From the NCBI RefSeq assembly GCF_021648825.1, contig NZ_JAKJHS010000001.1, positions 744,001 to 808,000 of the forward strand: DNA of 64,000 bases, read 5' to 3'. Below, in pieces: positions 8,870 through 17,690 of this stretch. Origin of the DNA: Rhizobium halophilum (lineage in GTDB: Bacteria; Pseudomonadota; Alphaproteobacteria; Rhizobiales; Rhizobiaceae). The stretch's first letter is position 1. Each line of letters begins with the position of its first letter. A program made the translations under genes and the position numbers. The notes beneath the pieces were generated by a model. That model did not search any database and was not told the DNA's origin. It worked only from the letters and a program-made list of their open reading frames with translations.

Positions 8870-10695
8870 TCCGCAGCCTCAAGCGCCGTCTCCGACGCGA
8901 CGTCCAGTTCGACCTTGAAGACTGCCCCACCTTCCGGATGATTACGCACGACGAGACGGCCACCAAAATCCTTCACGATGTTGTAGGAGATTGAAAGGCC
9001 AAGCCCGAGCCCCTTGCCGACGCCCTTCGTCGTGAAGAAAGGATCGAAAATGCGCTCCTGTATTGCGGCGGGGACGCCGGCACCATGGTCTCGCACAGCG
9101 ATAGAAACCTTACCCTCGTCCTCCAAGAAGGCCGACACTTCGATGGTGCGATCGGCAAGACCTTCGACAGCATCGGCAGCATTGGTGATGACGTTCACCA
9201 GCACCTGCTGCAGCCGAACCGCACCCGCCTGCACCGGCGGCAGATCCTTCTCGATCGTCACCTTCAACTCCGCTTTTGCCGTTCCCAAACGGGCAGCGAC
9301 GATTTCGAGCGTATCGCCGATCACCTCTTCCAGCGAAACGGCGCCGAGCTTCTCCTTCGGCTTGCGCGCAAAATTGCGGAGGTGCCGGCTGATCGACGCC
9401 ATTCGGTCGATCAAGGCCGAGATCCGCCGGACATTGTCGGTGGCTTCATCGATCCGCCCAAGACCGATCAGCATGGAAGCGCTTTCTGCGTAGGTCTTGG
9501 CGGCCGCGAGCGGCTGGTTGAACTCGTGAGACAGCGCTGCCGACATCTGGCCGAGGCCGGCCAGTTTGCCCGCCTGGATGAGGTCGGCCTGTGTCTGGCG
9601 AAGGCGCTGCTCCGTCAGGCGACGCTCGGCAATCTCCTTTTCGATCATGCTGTTGACCCGCGCGAGGTCGGCCGTCCGCTCAGCCACCCTCCGCTCCAAC
9701 TCCTCCTTCGCATGCGCCTGCATCTGCATCCGCTCGTTCAGTCGGGCACGACGTTGCAGGATGACGGCAAGAAAGAGCCCAGCCAGACCGAGGAAGAGCA
9801 GAACCGCAACGATGGTGGTCTTTGTCTGGGCACGCACGGTCCCGGTGTCGACCAGCACGTTGACGGCCCATCCTGCATCTTCCATCTGCGCCGAAGCAAC
9901 GAGATATTCGCGCTCCGACGATCCACCGGAGATGGTCATGGTCGCCTGCCCGGCATAGGTGCCGCGCCTAACCGGCAATTCGCGCAGCTTGGCATCGGCA
10001 TAGCGGCGGGAAGCCTCCGTCCGCGCCAGCCGCTCCGCCGTCAGCGGCTCGATTGCCGCATAAAGCCATTCCGGCGAGCCGGTCATGAAGATGATGCCCT
10101 CGGGATCCGAGACGAAGATGCGGCTGTCGCCGCCGTTCCACGATCGCTCGATCGCGTCGATGTCCACCTTGAAGACGATCACACCGCGGATTTCGCCAGC
10201 GACCCGAATGGGAGAGCCGAAGTAGTAGCCGCGTTTCTGGGACGTGGTGCCGAGCGCATAGAAGCGGGATTGCATGCCGCTTGCCGCGTCCTGGAAATAG
10301 GGACGGTAGCTGAAGTTCTCGCCGACAAAACTCAGCGGTTCGTCGTAGTTGCTTGCCGCAACGGTGTTGCCGTCCATCGTCATCACGTAGATGTCCGATG
10401 ACGTTAGAAGCGCGTTGATCTCCTTGAGATAGGTGTTGGTGACGGCCTGCAGTCGTTTGTCGTCTGGACGCTGCACCAGGTTTTTCACGTTCTCCTGGTC
10501 CGCGATCAAAGCAGGCAACGCCTCGTACCGCTTCAGATGCCCCTCTAGCGCCGCAACAGCGAGACGCAGGGTTGTCTGCGCCTGAGCGGCGGTTTCTTCC
10601 ATATAGCTGCGGGATACGAAGTTTCCGCCGCCAAAGATGACGGCCGCCACGACGACCAGGCAGGCAATCGACGCAATTACGACTCTATGACGCAA
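8866..10695 (-). CDS. DctB-like sensor histidine kinase
   Basis: This 609-residue membrane kinase has helices at about 7-26 and 294-314 around a long periplasmic sensor of the double-Cache type found in DctB. A coiled coil (about 325-375) leads to the dimerisation domain with His390 in SHEFNQPLAAAKT, followed by the N box (NVITNAADAV), G boxes (DHGAGVP, GKGLGLGLS) and F box (FDPFF). It probably senses an external carboxylate and phosphorylates the response regulator encoded four bases downstream by overlap. Other Cache ligands are possible. Confidence 0.94.
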   Translation of the reverse strand: MRHRVVIASIACLVVVAAVIFGGGNFVSRSYMEETAAQAQTTLRLAVAALEGHLKRYEALPALIADQENVKNLVQRPDDKRLQAVTNTYLKEINALLTSSDIYVMTMDGNTVAASNYDEPLSFVGENFSYRPYFQDAASGMQSRFYALGTTSQKRGYYFGSPIRVAGEIRGVIVFKVDIDAIERSWNGGDSRIFVSDPEGIIFMTGSPEWLYAAIEPLTAERLARTEASRRYADAKLRELPVRRGTYAGQATMTISGGSSEREYLVASAQMEDAGWAVNVLVDTGTVRAQTKTTIVAVLLFLGLAGLFLAVILQRRARLNERMQMQAHAKEELERRVAERTADLARVNSMIEKEIAERRLTEQRLRQTQADLIQAGKLAGLGQMSAALSHEFNQPLAAAKTYAESASMLIGLGRIDEATDNVRRISALIDRMASISRHLRNFARKPKEKLGAVSLEEVIGDTLEIVAARLGTAKAELKVTIEKDLPPVQAGAVRLQQVLVNVITNAADAVEGLADRTIEVSAFLEDEGKVSIAVRDHGAGVPAAIQERIFDPFFTTKGVGKGLGLGLSISYNIVKDFGGRLVVRNHPEGGAVFKVELDVASETALEAAE

Positions 10696-10864
10696 TGAAA
10701 TCTGGCTCCTCCACCAAACTGCGCGTGATCATAAGCCTAGCCTACTGCCATTGCCATAGCTCGTTGCGCGAACGCGAAAGAGAGCATCCTGAAGACCTGC
10801 TTGACTCCTGGCGGCGGCATGCTTGGATCACCCCGTCCTGTCGCTCCATTCGGAAAGGCATCCC

Positions 10865-11341
10865 ATGATCTACCTCCTCGCATTAGTGATCGGCGTCGTT
10901 GCAGGTCTTCGCACGATGGTTGCCGCCGCTGCGGTCGCCTGGGGCGCCCATCTTGGCTTTCTTGCCCTGACCGGCACATGGCTCTCCTTCCTCACCTCCA
11001 TCTGGGCGGTTGTCATATTGACAATCCTTGCCGCCGGCGAACTCGTGACTGACAAGCTTCCGACAACGCCCAGTCGCAAGGTACCCGTTCAATTTGCCGG
11101 TCGCGTCGTGATCGGCGCGCTTGCAGGGGTTGCCTTGGGAGCAGGCTTCGGCCTCTGGCTGGGAGCGCTTATTGCAGGCGCCATCGGAGCGGTCGTTGGA
11201 ACGCTGGGCGGGGCGGCGGTCCGCGCCCGCCTCGCTACGGCATTTCGAAAAGACACCCCAGCCGCGCTTGCCGAAGATGCCGTGGCCATTATCAGCGCAT
11301 GGCTGCTCATAAACGCGGTCACCTTGGTGGCAGTATCATGA
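10865..11341 (+). CDS. DUF4126 family small membrane protein
   Basis: The 158-residue protein consists mostly of hydrophobic helices separated by short loops, with a conserved central stretch (DKLPTTPSRKVPVQFAGRVVIGALAG) typical of DUF4126. Function is unknown. I chose the ATG at 10865 (MIYLLALVIG) over one 42 bases upstream because it starts at the first membrane helix and has a ggaaagg site. The 3' end overlaps the ATG of the flavoprotein gene (ATGA), so the two form an operon. Confidence 0.8.
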   Translation: MIYLLALVIGVVAGLRTMVAAAAVAWGAHLGFLALTGTWLSFLTSIWAVVILTILAAGELVTDKLPTTPSRKVPVQFAGRVVIGALAGVALGAGFGLWLGALIAGAIGAVVGTLGGAAVRARLATAFRKDTPAALAEDAVAIISAWLLINAVTLVAVS

Positions 11342-12711
11342 GAAGCTTCGACGCCATCATCATCGGAACCGGCCAGGCCGGGCCGCCGCTTGCCGGTCGC
11401 CTCGCCGCCGCCGGCAAGTCCGTCGCCATCATTGAGCGAAAGCATGTCGGCGGCACCTGCGTCAACACCGGTTGCATGCCCACGAAGGCACTGGTTGCCA
11501 GCGCATACGCCGCAAATCTTGCGCGGCGTGCGGAGGACTATGGGGTTCTGGTCGATACGCCCGTGCGGATCGACATGAAAAAGGTGATGCAGCGCTCCCA
11601 CCAGGTGACACTCAACGCGCGCGGCAACAACGAAAACTGGCTCAGCGGCATGGAGCGCTGCACACTGATCCGAGGCCACGCCCGCTTCGAGGGGCCGAAG
11701 CGGATACGTGTGGGTGAGGAGGTTCTGGAAGCGCCGCAGGTCTTCATCAATGTCGGTGGACGTGCCGCCGTTCCCGATCTTCCGGGTGTGAACGACATCG
11801 ACTACCTGACCAACAGCAGCATCGTGATGCTTGATCGTGTTCCCGAGCATCTCGTGATCATTGGTGGAAGCTATATTGGGCTCGAGTTTGCGCAGATGTA
11901 TCGCCGCTTCGGCGCAGACGTGACGATCGTCGAGAAGAGCGACCGCTTGATCGGACGCGAAGACCCCGAGATCTCCGACGCCATACGTGAAATACTAGAA
12001 GCGGAAGGGATACAGGTGCGCGCTAGCGCCGAGTGCATCCGCTTCAGCCGTCATCCGCAGGGCGTGGCTGTCGGCCTGTCCTGTAGCGACGGCGAACCGG
12101 AGGTGATCGGTTCAGACGTCCTCCTCGCCACCGGTCGACGCCCCAATACAGACGATCTGGGACTGGAGGCTGCCGGCGTAGAATTCGACGACCGCGGCTA
12201 CATTAAGGTGAACGACAACCTCTCGACCAATGTCGAAGGGATCTGGGCGCTTGGGGATTGCAACGGCAAAGGCGCCTTCACCCACACCGCCTATAACGAT
12301 TTCGAGATCGTTGCCGCCAATCTGCTCGACGGTGAGGATCGCAAGGTTTCGCAACGGGTGCTCGCTTACGCACTTTACATCGACCCACCGCTCGGTCGGG
12401 TAGGCATGACCGAGGCGCAGGCTTGCAAGGACGGAAGGAAGGTTCTGGTTGGGAGCCGGCCAATGTCGCGCGTCGGACGGGCGATCGAAAAAGGTGAGAC
12501 GCAGGGGCTGATGAAAATCGTCATGGAGGCTGATACCGGAACGATCCTGGGCGCAGCGATTCTAGGCTCGGGCGGAGATGAGGCAATCCACGGCGTGTTG
12601 GACATAATGAATGCGGGCGCCAGTTCTGATAAACTACGTTGGGCCGTGCCGATCCACCCGACCGTGTCTGAGCTTTGGCCGACCGTGATTCAGAGCGCGC
12701 GTCCGATTTAA
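11338..12711 (+). CDS. Pyridine nucleotide-disulfide oxidoreductase (mercuric-reductase-like)
   Basis: A 457-residue class I flavoprotein disulfide reductase: FAD-binding motif near residue 7 (IIIGTGQAGPPLAGRL), redox pair in GGTCVNTGCMPTK (about residues 38-50), NAD(P)-binding GGSYIGLEFAQMYRRFG near 178 and a second FAD motif (GIWALGDCNGKGAF). The C-terminal dimerisation domain has HPTVSE. It lacks an N-terminal HMA domain and the C-terminal vicinal cysteines of true mercuric reductase, and lacks a lipoamide context, so the physiological substrate is unknown. Start at 11338 overlaps the previous stop by four bases. Confidence 0.92.
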   Translation: MRSFDAIIIGTGQAGPPLAGRLAAAGKSVAIIERKHVGGTCVNTGCMPTKALVASAYAANLARRAEDYGVLVDTPVRIDMKKVMQRSHQVTLNARGNNENWLSGMERCTLIRGHARFEGPKRIRVGEEVLEAPQVFINVGGRAAVPDLPGVNDIDYLTNSSIVMLDRVPEHLVIIGGSYIGLEFAQMYRRFGADVTIVEKSDRLIGREDPEISDAIREILEAEGIQVRASAECIRFSRHPQGVAVGLSCSDGEPEVIGSDVLLATGRRPNTDDLGLEAAGVEFDDRGYIKVNDNLSTNVEGIWALGDCNGKGAFTHTAYNDFEIVAANLLDGEDRKVSQRVLAYALYIDPPLGRVGMTEAQACKDGRKVLVGSRPMSRVGRAIEKGETQGLMKIVMEADTGTILGAAILGSGGDEAIHGVLDIMNAGASSDKLRWAVPIHPTVSELWPTVIQSARPI

Positions 12712-12822
12712 CCGGCGGTTTACCAGCTTTCCCTTCCCTCCCTCGCAAGAACAGCGCTTAACGGCTCCTGCACCGCTATCGTGTACTGGAGAGGAGGCTG
12801 TTGACGGGCTGGGGTACCGAGC

Positions 12823-14793
12823 ATGTGCGGATTTGCAGGTTTTGTCGGTGAGGTCGACGTTCCAGGCGGCCCCGAGCCCTTGCTTTCAGCCATGGCCGAC
12901 GCGATCGCTCATCGTGGTCCTGATGGCCGAGGCATTCACTCGAACCCCGGCGTCGGCCTAGCTCACGTGCGTCTCTCAATCGTTGGCCTTGGCGACGGAC
13001 AGCAACCGATGTCAACGCCAGACGGCGATCTCGTTATCGCCTTCAACGGTGAAATCTTCAACTACGTCGAATTGCGCGAGGACCTTAAAGCCCGCGGGTA
13101 CCGGTTCCGCACCGGTAGCGACACCGAGGTCCTTCTTCAGCTCTATGCACAATATGGAGACGAATGCCTGGGCCGCTTGAACGGCGACTTTGCCTTCGCG
13201 ATCTGGGATGGCCGGCGCCGGCGCATGCTCATCGCCCGTGACCGTGTCGGTGTCCGACCACTCTTTTACACCCAACACCGAGGCGCGCTCATCTTTGCCT
13301 CCGAGGCAAAGGCGCTCCTTGCCGTGCCCGGGGTCGAAGCCGAACTCGACCCAATCGCGCTGGATCAGATTTTCACCCTGTGGGCGCCCATTGCGCCACG
13401 GACGGTCTTCAAGGGAATCTCTGAACTGGAGCCCGGAGCCGCCCTGGTCGTGGAAGACGGAAGGGTTGAGTTCAAACAATATTATCACCTCACCTACCCC
13501 GATCTCGCAGATCTACGCCCACCAGAACATCCCGGCGCACAGGAAGAAGAACTGCTGGCACTGTTGCGCGACGCTGTGCAACTGAGGATGCGTGCTGACG
13601 TCCCGGTGGGCTCCTACCTCTCCGGAGGCCTCGACTCTTCATTGATCGTGGCGCTAGCGAGCCCCATGGCAGCAGGTGGCCTGAACACGTTCTCCGTAAA
13701 TTTCGAGAGTGCGGAGCACGACGAACGGTCGTTTCAGCGTCAGGTAGCGGAGGCACTGGGTACCCATCATCGCGCCATCGCCTGCGGACCTTCGCAAATC
13801 AGCGAAGTCTTCCCGCAGGTGGTCCGCTTCGCCGAACGCCCAGTTCTACGTACAGCACCCGCGCCGCTGCTCTCTCTGTCCGGGCTCGTCAGGCAGTCCG
13901 GTATGAAGGTGGTGCTGACGGGCGAAGGTGCCGACGAGGTGTTCGCCGGCTATGACATATTCCGAGAGGCCAAGGTCCGTCGCTTCTGCGCAAGGCACCC
14001 GGGCTCTCGCGTCCGCCCGCACCTGTTCCGCAAGCTCTACCCGTATTTGCCTGGTCTAAAACAACAGACACCCGAATATCTGGCGGCTTTTTTTGGCGCG
14101 GGTGGAGACGGAACAGACGATCCGCTATTCTCGCATCGCCCCCGCTTTCGCAGCACTGCTGCCGCCAAGATCTTCTATGCCAGTGATCTCAGGGAGAGCC
14201 TGACAGGCTACGACGCAGCAGAAGAGCTCACCTCTTGCCTTCCCGCAGATTTCGGCCGCTGGCACGCGCTGCATCAGGCCCAATATCTGGAAACTCGCTT
14301 CCTGCTTCCAGGCTATATTCTCTCCAGCCAAGGGGACCGGATGGCAATGGCCAACGGCGTCGAAGGCCGCTTTCCTTTCCTCGACCCCCGGCTGATTGAG
14401 TTCGCAAACCGACTCCCGCCTGGAGCGAAACTGAAAGGATTGGAGGAAAAGCACATCCTGCGCCGGATCGCTGGTGATCTCCTGCCAACGGAGGTAGTGC
14501 GGCGACCGAAGCAGCCTTACCGCGCACCCGATACCAGTTCGTTCTTTGAGCCGGAGCCAGACTACCTGAACGAACTCCTGGGCCCTGAGAAGATCCGGGA
14601 GGGCGGACTGTTCAATCCAGCGGCAGTCGCCAAGCTCTATCAAAAGTGTCAGGCTAAGCCGGTCAGTGGTTTCCGGGACAATGTTGCCTTCGTGGGCATT
14701 CTCTCGACGCAGCTCTGGCTAGCCAGCTTCCAATCAAGCCGCTCCACCACCTCCATCCTTCGGCAAGAAGCTAGTCTGCCTAAGCTCGCGTGA
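12823..14793 (+). CDS. asnB: Asparagine synthase (glutamine-hydrolysing)
   Basis: The 656-residue enzyme joins a class II glutaminase domain, with nucleophile Cys2 exposed by Met removal (MCGFAGFVG), to an ATP-dependent amidotransferase domain with the PPi loop SGGLDSS near residue 268 and a GEGADEVFAGY motif near 367. It makes asparagine or amidates another acid using glutamine and ATP. Length fits AsnB. It is not obviously in an operon: about 110 bases separate it from the upstream flavoprotein. Paralogues amidate peptides or osmolytes, so the acceptor is not certain. Confidence 0.93.
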   Translation: MCGFAGFVGEVDVPGGPEPLLSAMADAIAHRGPDGRGIHSNPGVGLAHVRLSIVGLGDGQQPMSTPDGDLVIAFNGEIFNYVELREDLKARGYRFRTGSDTEVLLQLYAQYGDECLGRLNGDFAFAIWDGRRRRMLIARDRVGVRPLFYTQHRGALIFASEAKALLAVPGVEAELDPIALDQIFTLWAPIAPRTVFKGISELEPGAALVVEDGRVEFKQYYHLTYPDLADLRPPEHPGAQEEELLALLRDAVQLRMRADVPVGSYLSGGLDSSLIVALASPMAAGGLNTFSVNFESAEHDERSFQRQVAEALGTHHRAIACGPSQISEVFPQVVRFAERPVLRTAPAPLLSLSGLVRQSGMKVVLTGEGADEVFAGYDIFREAKVRRFCARHPGSRVRPHLFRKLYPYLPGLKQQTPEYLAAFFGAGGDGTDDPLFSHRPRFRSTAAAKIFYASDLRESLTGYDAAEELTSCLPADFGRWHALHQAQYLETRFLLPGYILSSQGDRMAMANGVEGRFPFLDPRLIEFANRLPPGAKLKGLEEKHILRRIAGDLLPTEVVRRPKQPYRAPDTSSFFEPEPDYLNELLGPEKIREGGLFNPAAVAKLYQKCQAKPVSGFRDNVAFVGILSTQLWLASFQSSRSTTSILRQEASLPKLA

Positions 14794-14839
14794 ATCACGC
14801 GGCCACCGCGCGTAGCGCAGACAAATAAGCTCTCGTACC

Positions 14840-14864
14840 GGATCAATTCGTCTGCGCCGTGGTT
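14840..14864 (+). promoter_or_regulatory. Weak EcfG-type promoter candidate
   Basis: GGATC, 17 bases, then GTT. This differs by one base from the stress-sigma consensus GGAAC-N17-GTT. It lies about 56 bases before a small hydrophilic protein gene of the kind that has exact matches elsewhere in this window. Confidence 0.35.
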
Positions 14865-14920
14865 TAGCTCACGTAAGTCGCGTCGCAGCAGGCGGACGCA
14901 GCAGATGAAGGAGACAGAAG

Positions 14921-15142
14921 ATGGCCAACGCAGACTCGAAGCACTTTGGTCCCGGCGGGTCCAAAGGCAAGCAGAGTGGAACCGGAGCCTTGACGGATGT
15001 AGATAAGTCAGTTCTCCCGGAAAACATGGTTCTGTCAAACCGAGACAAGGCACAACACTCCCGCGACCGTGGCCTCGACAGCAAGGCCGTCCAGACCGAG
15101 CAGTTCCACGACCACGATGCAAATCACCTCGACGACAAATAA
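14921..15142 (+). CDS. Small hydrophilic hypothetical protein
   Basis: A 73-residue, highly charged, Gly/Lys/Asp-rich protein without hydrophobic segments. It has a strong gaaggag ribosome site. I do not recognise a domain; it resembles small stress-associated proteins of rhizobia by composition only. Its neighbourhood (DUF892 protein, phospholipase D and further small hydrophilic proteins under EcfG-type promoters) suggests a stress role, which is inference. Confidence 0.72.
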   Translation: MANADSKHFGPGGSKGKQSGTGALTDVDKSVLPENMVLSNRDKAQHSRDRGLDSKAVQTEQFHDHDANHLDDK

Positions 15143-15216
15143 TTGAGTGTTTGAACTGACGCAGGCACCAGATTGTGCCGCTCCTGCAACGGGCGGCGCA
15201 ATCCTTCTCCGACGGC

Positions 15217-15266
15217 CATCCCAGCGGCGCAGCGTATCTTATTCGAAGGACGCATTTGCTGGGATG
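15217..15266. repeat. Inverted repeat between convergent genes
   Basis: The 9-base arms catcccagc and gctgggatg are separated by 32 bases, between the small protein gene and the convergent DUF892 gene. It may act as a weak bidirectional terminator; the loop is long and there is no T-run. Confidence 0.3.
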
Positions 15267-15277
15267 ACCTGGAGAGG

Positions 15278-15787
15278 TCAGCGCTTGGCTTGAAGCTCCC
15301 GTTCGTCTCGCATCAAGAAAAGTCGCGTTGTGTCATCCAGGTTGTCTTGTAGCCACGATGCCATCGCCACCTCCTCCTGCAGGATATTCTCAAAGACCGA
15401 TTTCGCTTCGGCTTCTCCCAATTCGTCGGCTGCTGCGATCAGCACTCGGTAGGCTGCGATCTCCGCATGCTCAAATGCGTAGCTGGCCATGGCGCCCTTG
15501 ATCACTTCGTCCTGAGTGAACGCGCCCGAAAGCCCCTGGAGGGTCGCGGTCACTCGCCCTGTTACGTCGTTCAATACGGAAGATCGAGCATCGGGAAGCT
15601 TCTCCAGTAGGTGTCTAAGCGACTTCTCATGCCCCTGGGTCTCGGCGAGATGGAGGTTGATGCGGTCCTTCAGCATCGGGTAGTTTTCCAACCGTCTCGC
15701 CTGAGCGGCAAGCATCGTGACAGCCTGCTCTTCCATCGCATGAGCGTCACGAAGCCAGTTTGCGTAGTGATCTTGCATGTGAGCCAC
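15278..15787 (-). CDS. DUF892 / YciE-type ferritin-like protein
   Basis: A 169-residue, four-helix-bundle protein of the YciE/YciF (DUF892) family. Family carboxylate/histidine positions are visible: HAMEEQA near residue 15, HLAETQGHEK near 46-55, YAFEHAEIAAYR near 104-115 and LQEEVAMASWL near 136-146. The start is GTG at 15787, with GGGAG six bases upstream; the in-frame ATG at 15778 is poorly spaced. Members are induced by osmotic or oxidative stress, and their function is poorly known. A paralogue is encoded at 35783. Confidence 0.88.
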   Translation of the reverse strand: MAHMQDHYANWLRDAHAMEEQAVTMLAAQARRLENYPMLKDRINLHLAETQGHEKSLRHLLEKLPDARSSVLNDVTGRVTATLQGLSGAFTQDEVIKGAMASYAFEHAEIAAYRVLIAAADELGEAEAKSVFENILQEEVAMASWLQDNLDDTTRLFLMRDERELQAKR

Positions 15788-15886
15788 TATGATCTCCCGA
15801 GTTGAGTCGACGCCTTGATGCCATCAGGTAGATAGCAAGCGGTTGCGAGTGGAGAAGGGGTCGCGAAAAAGCATCGCGGTGTCGAA

Positions 15887-15911
15887 GGAACAAAACGGGC
15901 AAAGCCTTGTT
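15887..15911 (+). promoter_or_regulatory. EcfG/RpoE2-type stress promoter
   Basis: GGAAC at 15887-15891, exactly 17 bases, then GTT at 15909-15911. This matches the alphaproteobacterial general stress sigma consensus. It lies 27 bases before the start of the proline-rich small gene at 15938, a good leader length. Confidence 0.7.
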
Positions 15912-15937
15912 TTGCACTATGCACATAGGGAGCGTTC

Positions 15938-16093
15938 ATGGTTCATCCGCGCGAGCCACAGGAGAATCCACCCATTCCGATCCCGGATTGGAAACCGGAG
16001 CCACCGATCGACGAGCCGGAACCGGATCGTCTGCCTGATGAGGCACCGACTCCCAATCCCGATGAGAATGACAACCCGCCGGCGTATGCGTAG
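15938..16093 (+). CDS. Proline-rich acidic micro-protein (51 residues)
   Basis: A short open frame beginning MVHPREPQENPPIPIPDWKP and ending in NDNPPAYA. About one third of residues are proline and many of the rest are Asp or Glu, so it is likely disordered. It has a gggag ribosome site six bases before the ATG, a stress-type promoter at a suitable distance and a stem-loop just after the stop, which together support a real gene. I do not recognise the family. The glycine-rich frame on the opposite strand is its shadow. Confidence 0.68.
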   Translation: MVHPREPQENPPIPIPDWKPEPPIDEPEPDRLPDEAPTPNPDENDNPPAYA

Positions 16094-16119
16094 TATCTAG
16101 CGCCGCCGCCACCGGCTGC

Positions 16120-16150
16120 AATCCTCCTGATTGGAACAATCGGGAGGATT
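16120..16150 (+). terminator. Stem-loop after the proline-rich micro-gene
   Basis: Arms aatcctcctgattg and caatcgggaggatt pair at 13 of 14 positions around a 3-base loop. It begins 26 bases after the micro-gene stop and overlaps the -35 region of the next promoter, so it may separate the two transcription units. Confidence 0.55.
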
Positions 16151-16159
16151 CCACGTTCC
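16133..16159 (+). promoter_or_regulatory. EcfG/RpoE2-type stress promoter of the clsB-like gene
   Basis: GGAAC at 16133, 17 bases, then GTTCC at 16155. The -10 lies about 30-37 bases before the GTG codons at 16188 and 16194, giving a normal leader. The motif is symmetric, reading the same on both strands. Confidence 0.68.
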
Positions 16160-16187
16160 CCTGCGATCGCAGCTCCGGGGGCCAAAG

Positions 16188-17690
16188 GTGGACGTGACCG
16201 TAACCGCTAAATCAAAGCATCAAAACGCCAGACCTGATCCCATCATCAAGCCCGGACTGAATGCATGGCGAAGCGCGCGAGCGGAAAAGGTTGCATTTCT
16301 GGTAGACGGAGCGGAGTACTTCGCAAGACTCGATCAGGTCTTACGGCAGGCGCAACGCTCCATTTTCATTATTGGCTGGGACTTCAATCCTGAGATCAGA
16401 CTCCGTCCCGGAGCGTCGGAGGAGACATTAGGTCAGCTTCTACGTGACCTTGTGGACGCCAAGCCAGAACTTGAAGTTCGCTTGTTGATCTGGGGTATGG
16501 GGCCTGTCTACTCCAGCAGGAGCCTTAAGATGTTCGGCAAGATGGAGTGGAGCGATCACCCCCGCATCCACATCAAGCTCGACTTTGATCATCCCCTGCG
16601 CGGCAGCCATCATCAGAAGGTGGTTTCCATCGATGATCGAACTGCATTCCTAGGCGGTATCGATTTGACGTCTCGACGGTGGGATGACCGGAGCCACCAA
16701 ATAGACAACCCGTTGCGTGTATCGCCGGATGGCACCGCATACGGGCCCGTCCACGATGTTCAGACGATTGTCGCCGGTCCGCCGGCACTCTTCGTTGCAG
16801 ATATGGCGCGCGACAGGTGGCGAAGGCAGACGGGCGAGGTGCTGCAGCCAACAAGACAGACCCACGGAGCAAACCCGTGGCCCGAAGACCTTCCCGCTGC
16901 CTTGACCGATTGCAATACGGCCCTGGCGTTGACCGAGGCCTGGAACTGGAAAGGGCGTCGCGGCCATCGAGAAGCAATTCGCCTCACTCATGAGGCGTTG
17001 AGGGCGGCCCAGCGGCATCTGTATATAGAGACGCAGTATCTGGCCTCCTTCGGTATTGCTCGCACACTAGCCAAGCGCCTGAAGGCCCGGAACGGCCCCG
17101 AAGTGGTTGTTGTGGTGACAAGAGAATCCCACGGCTTCTTTGAGCAGGCAATGATGGGACAGAACCGCAACCGGCTCATTCGTCGCCTGAAGCGCGTCGA
17201 CCGGTACAACAGGTTGCGCGTCTTTTACGCAGTGACGCCGGATGGCGAGGAAGGTGAAAAAGAAATCATCGTCCATTCCAAGGTCATCATCGTGGACGAT
17301 CGCTTCATCCGTGTCGGTTCGTCCAACCTCAACAACCGATCGGAGGGCCTCGACACCGAATGCGACCTTGCGGTGGAGACGCGCTCCGCCGAAGGCCACA
17401 GAGCCGTAACGTCCATTCGCAATGATCTTTTGGCTGAACATATGGGCTGCACCGCCGAAGAGGTGAAGGCGATCGTTGAAGAGACGGGATCCTTGATCGC
17501 CGCCATCGACCGGCTGAATGTCCAGCGCCGTGGCCTTCGGCCTTTTGAGATGGTTCGATCGGAGGGGGATACAGACTCGCTGGTGGGCACTGGCCTCTTC
17601 GACCCAAAGCAGCCTTTCTGGCCCATCCGTCCAATAGTGGCTCTCATCCGTCGTACGGCCGGAAGATTAGCTCGCCGTCTGCTCCGCTAG
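16188..17690 (+). CDS. clsB: Phospholipase D / cardiolipin synthase B-like protein
   Basis: A 500-residue enzyme with two phospholipase D catalytic motifs: HHQKVVSIDDRTAFLGG near residue 145 and HSKVIIVDDRFIRVGSSNLNNRS near 362. It probably transfers or hydrolyses phosphatidyl groups at the membrane, as in ClsB. An upstream TTG (16131) extends the frame but lies inside both a hairpin and a stress promoter, so I place the start at GTG 16188; GTG 16194 with an aaggtg site is equally possible. It overlaps the convergent ybhN-like gene by 24 bases. clsB, ybhN and ybhP also cluster in Escherichia coli. Confidence 0.88.
   Translation: MDVTVTAKSKHQNARPDPIIKPGLNAWRSARAEKVAFLVDGAEYFARLDQVLRQAQRSIFIIGWDFNPEIRLRPGASEETLGQLLRDLVDAKPELEVRLLIWGMGPVYSSRSLKMFGKMEWSDHPRIHIKLDFDHPLRGSHHQKVVSIDDRTAFLGGIDLTSRRWDDRSHQIDNPLRVSPDGTAYGPVHDVQTIVAGPPALFVADMARDRWRRQTGEVLQPTRQTHGANPWPEDLPAALTDCNTALALTEAWNWKGRRGHREAIRLTHEALRAAQRHLYIETQYLASFGIARTLAKRLKARNGPEVVVVVTRESHGFFEQAMMGQNRNRLIRRLKRVDRYNRLRVFYAVTPDGEEGEKEIIVHSKVIIVDDRFIRVGSSNLNNRSEGLDTECDLAVETRSAEGHRAVTSIRNDLLAEHMGCTAEEVKAIVEETGSLIAAIDRLNVQRRGLRPFEMVRSEGDTDSLVGTGLFDPKQPFWPIRPIVALIRRTAGRLARRLLR

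Noticed and set aside
11338..12711. True mercuric reductase
   Set aside because: The protein lacks the C-terminal vicinal cysteines and HMA domain, and no merR, merT or merP is nearby.
15943..16185. Glycine-rich 80-codon frame on the minus strand
   Set aside because: It is the opposite-strand shadow of the proline-rich micro-gene and overlaps its promoter and hairpin without a ribosome site.
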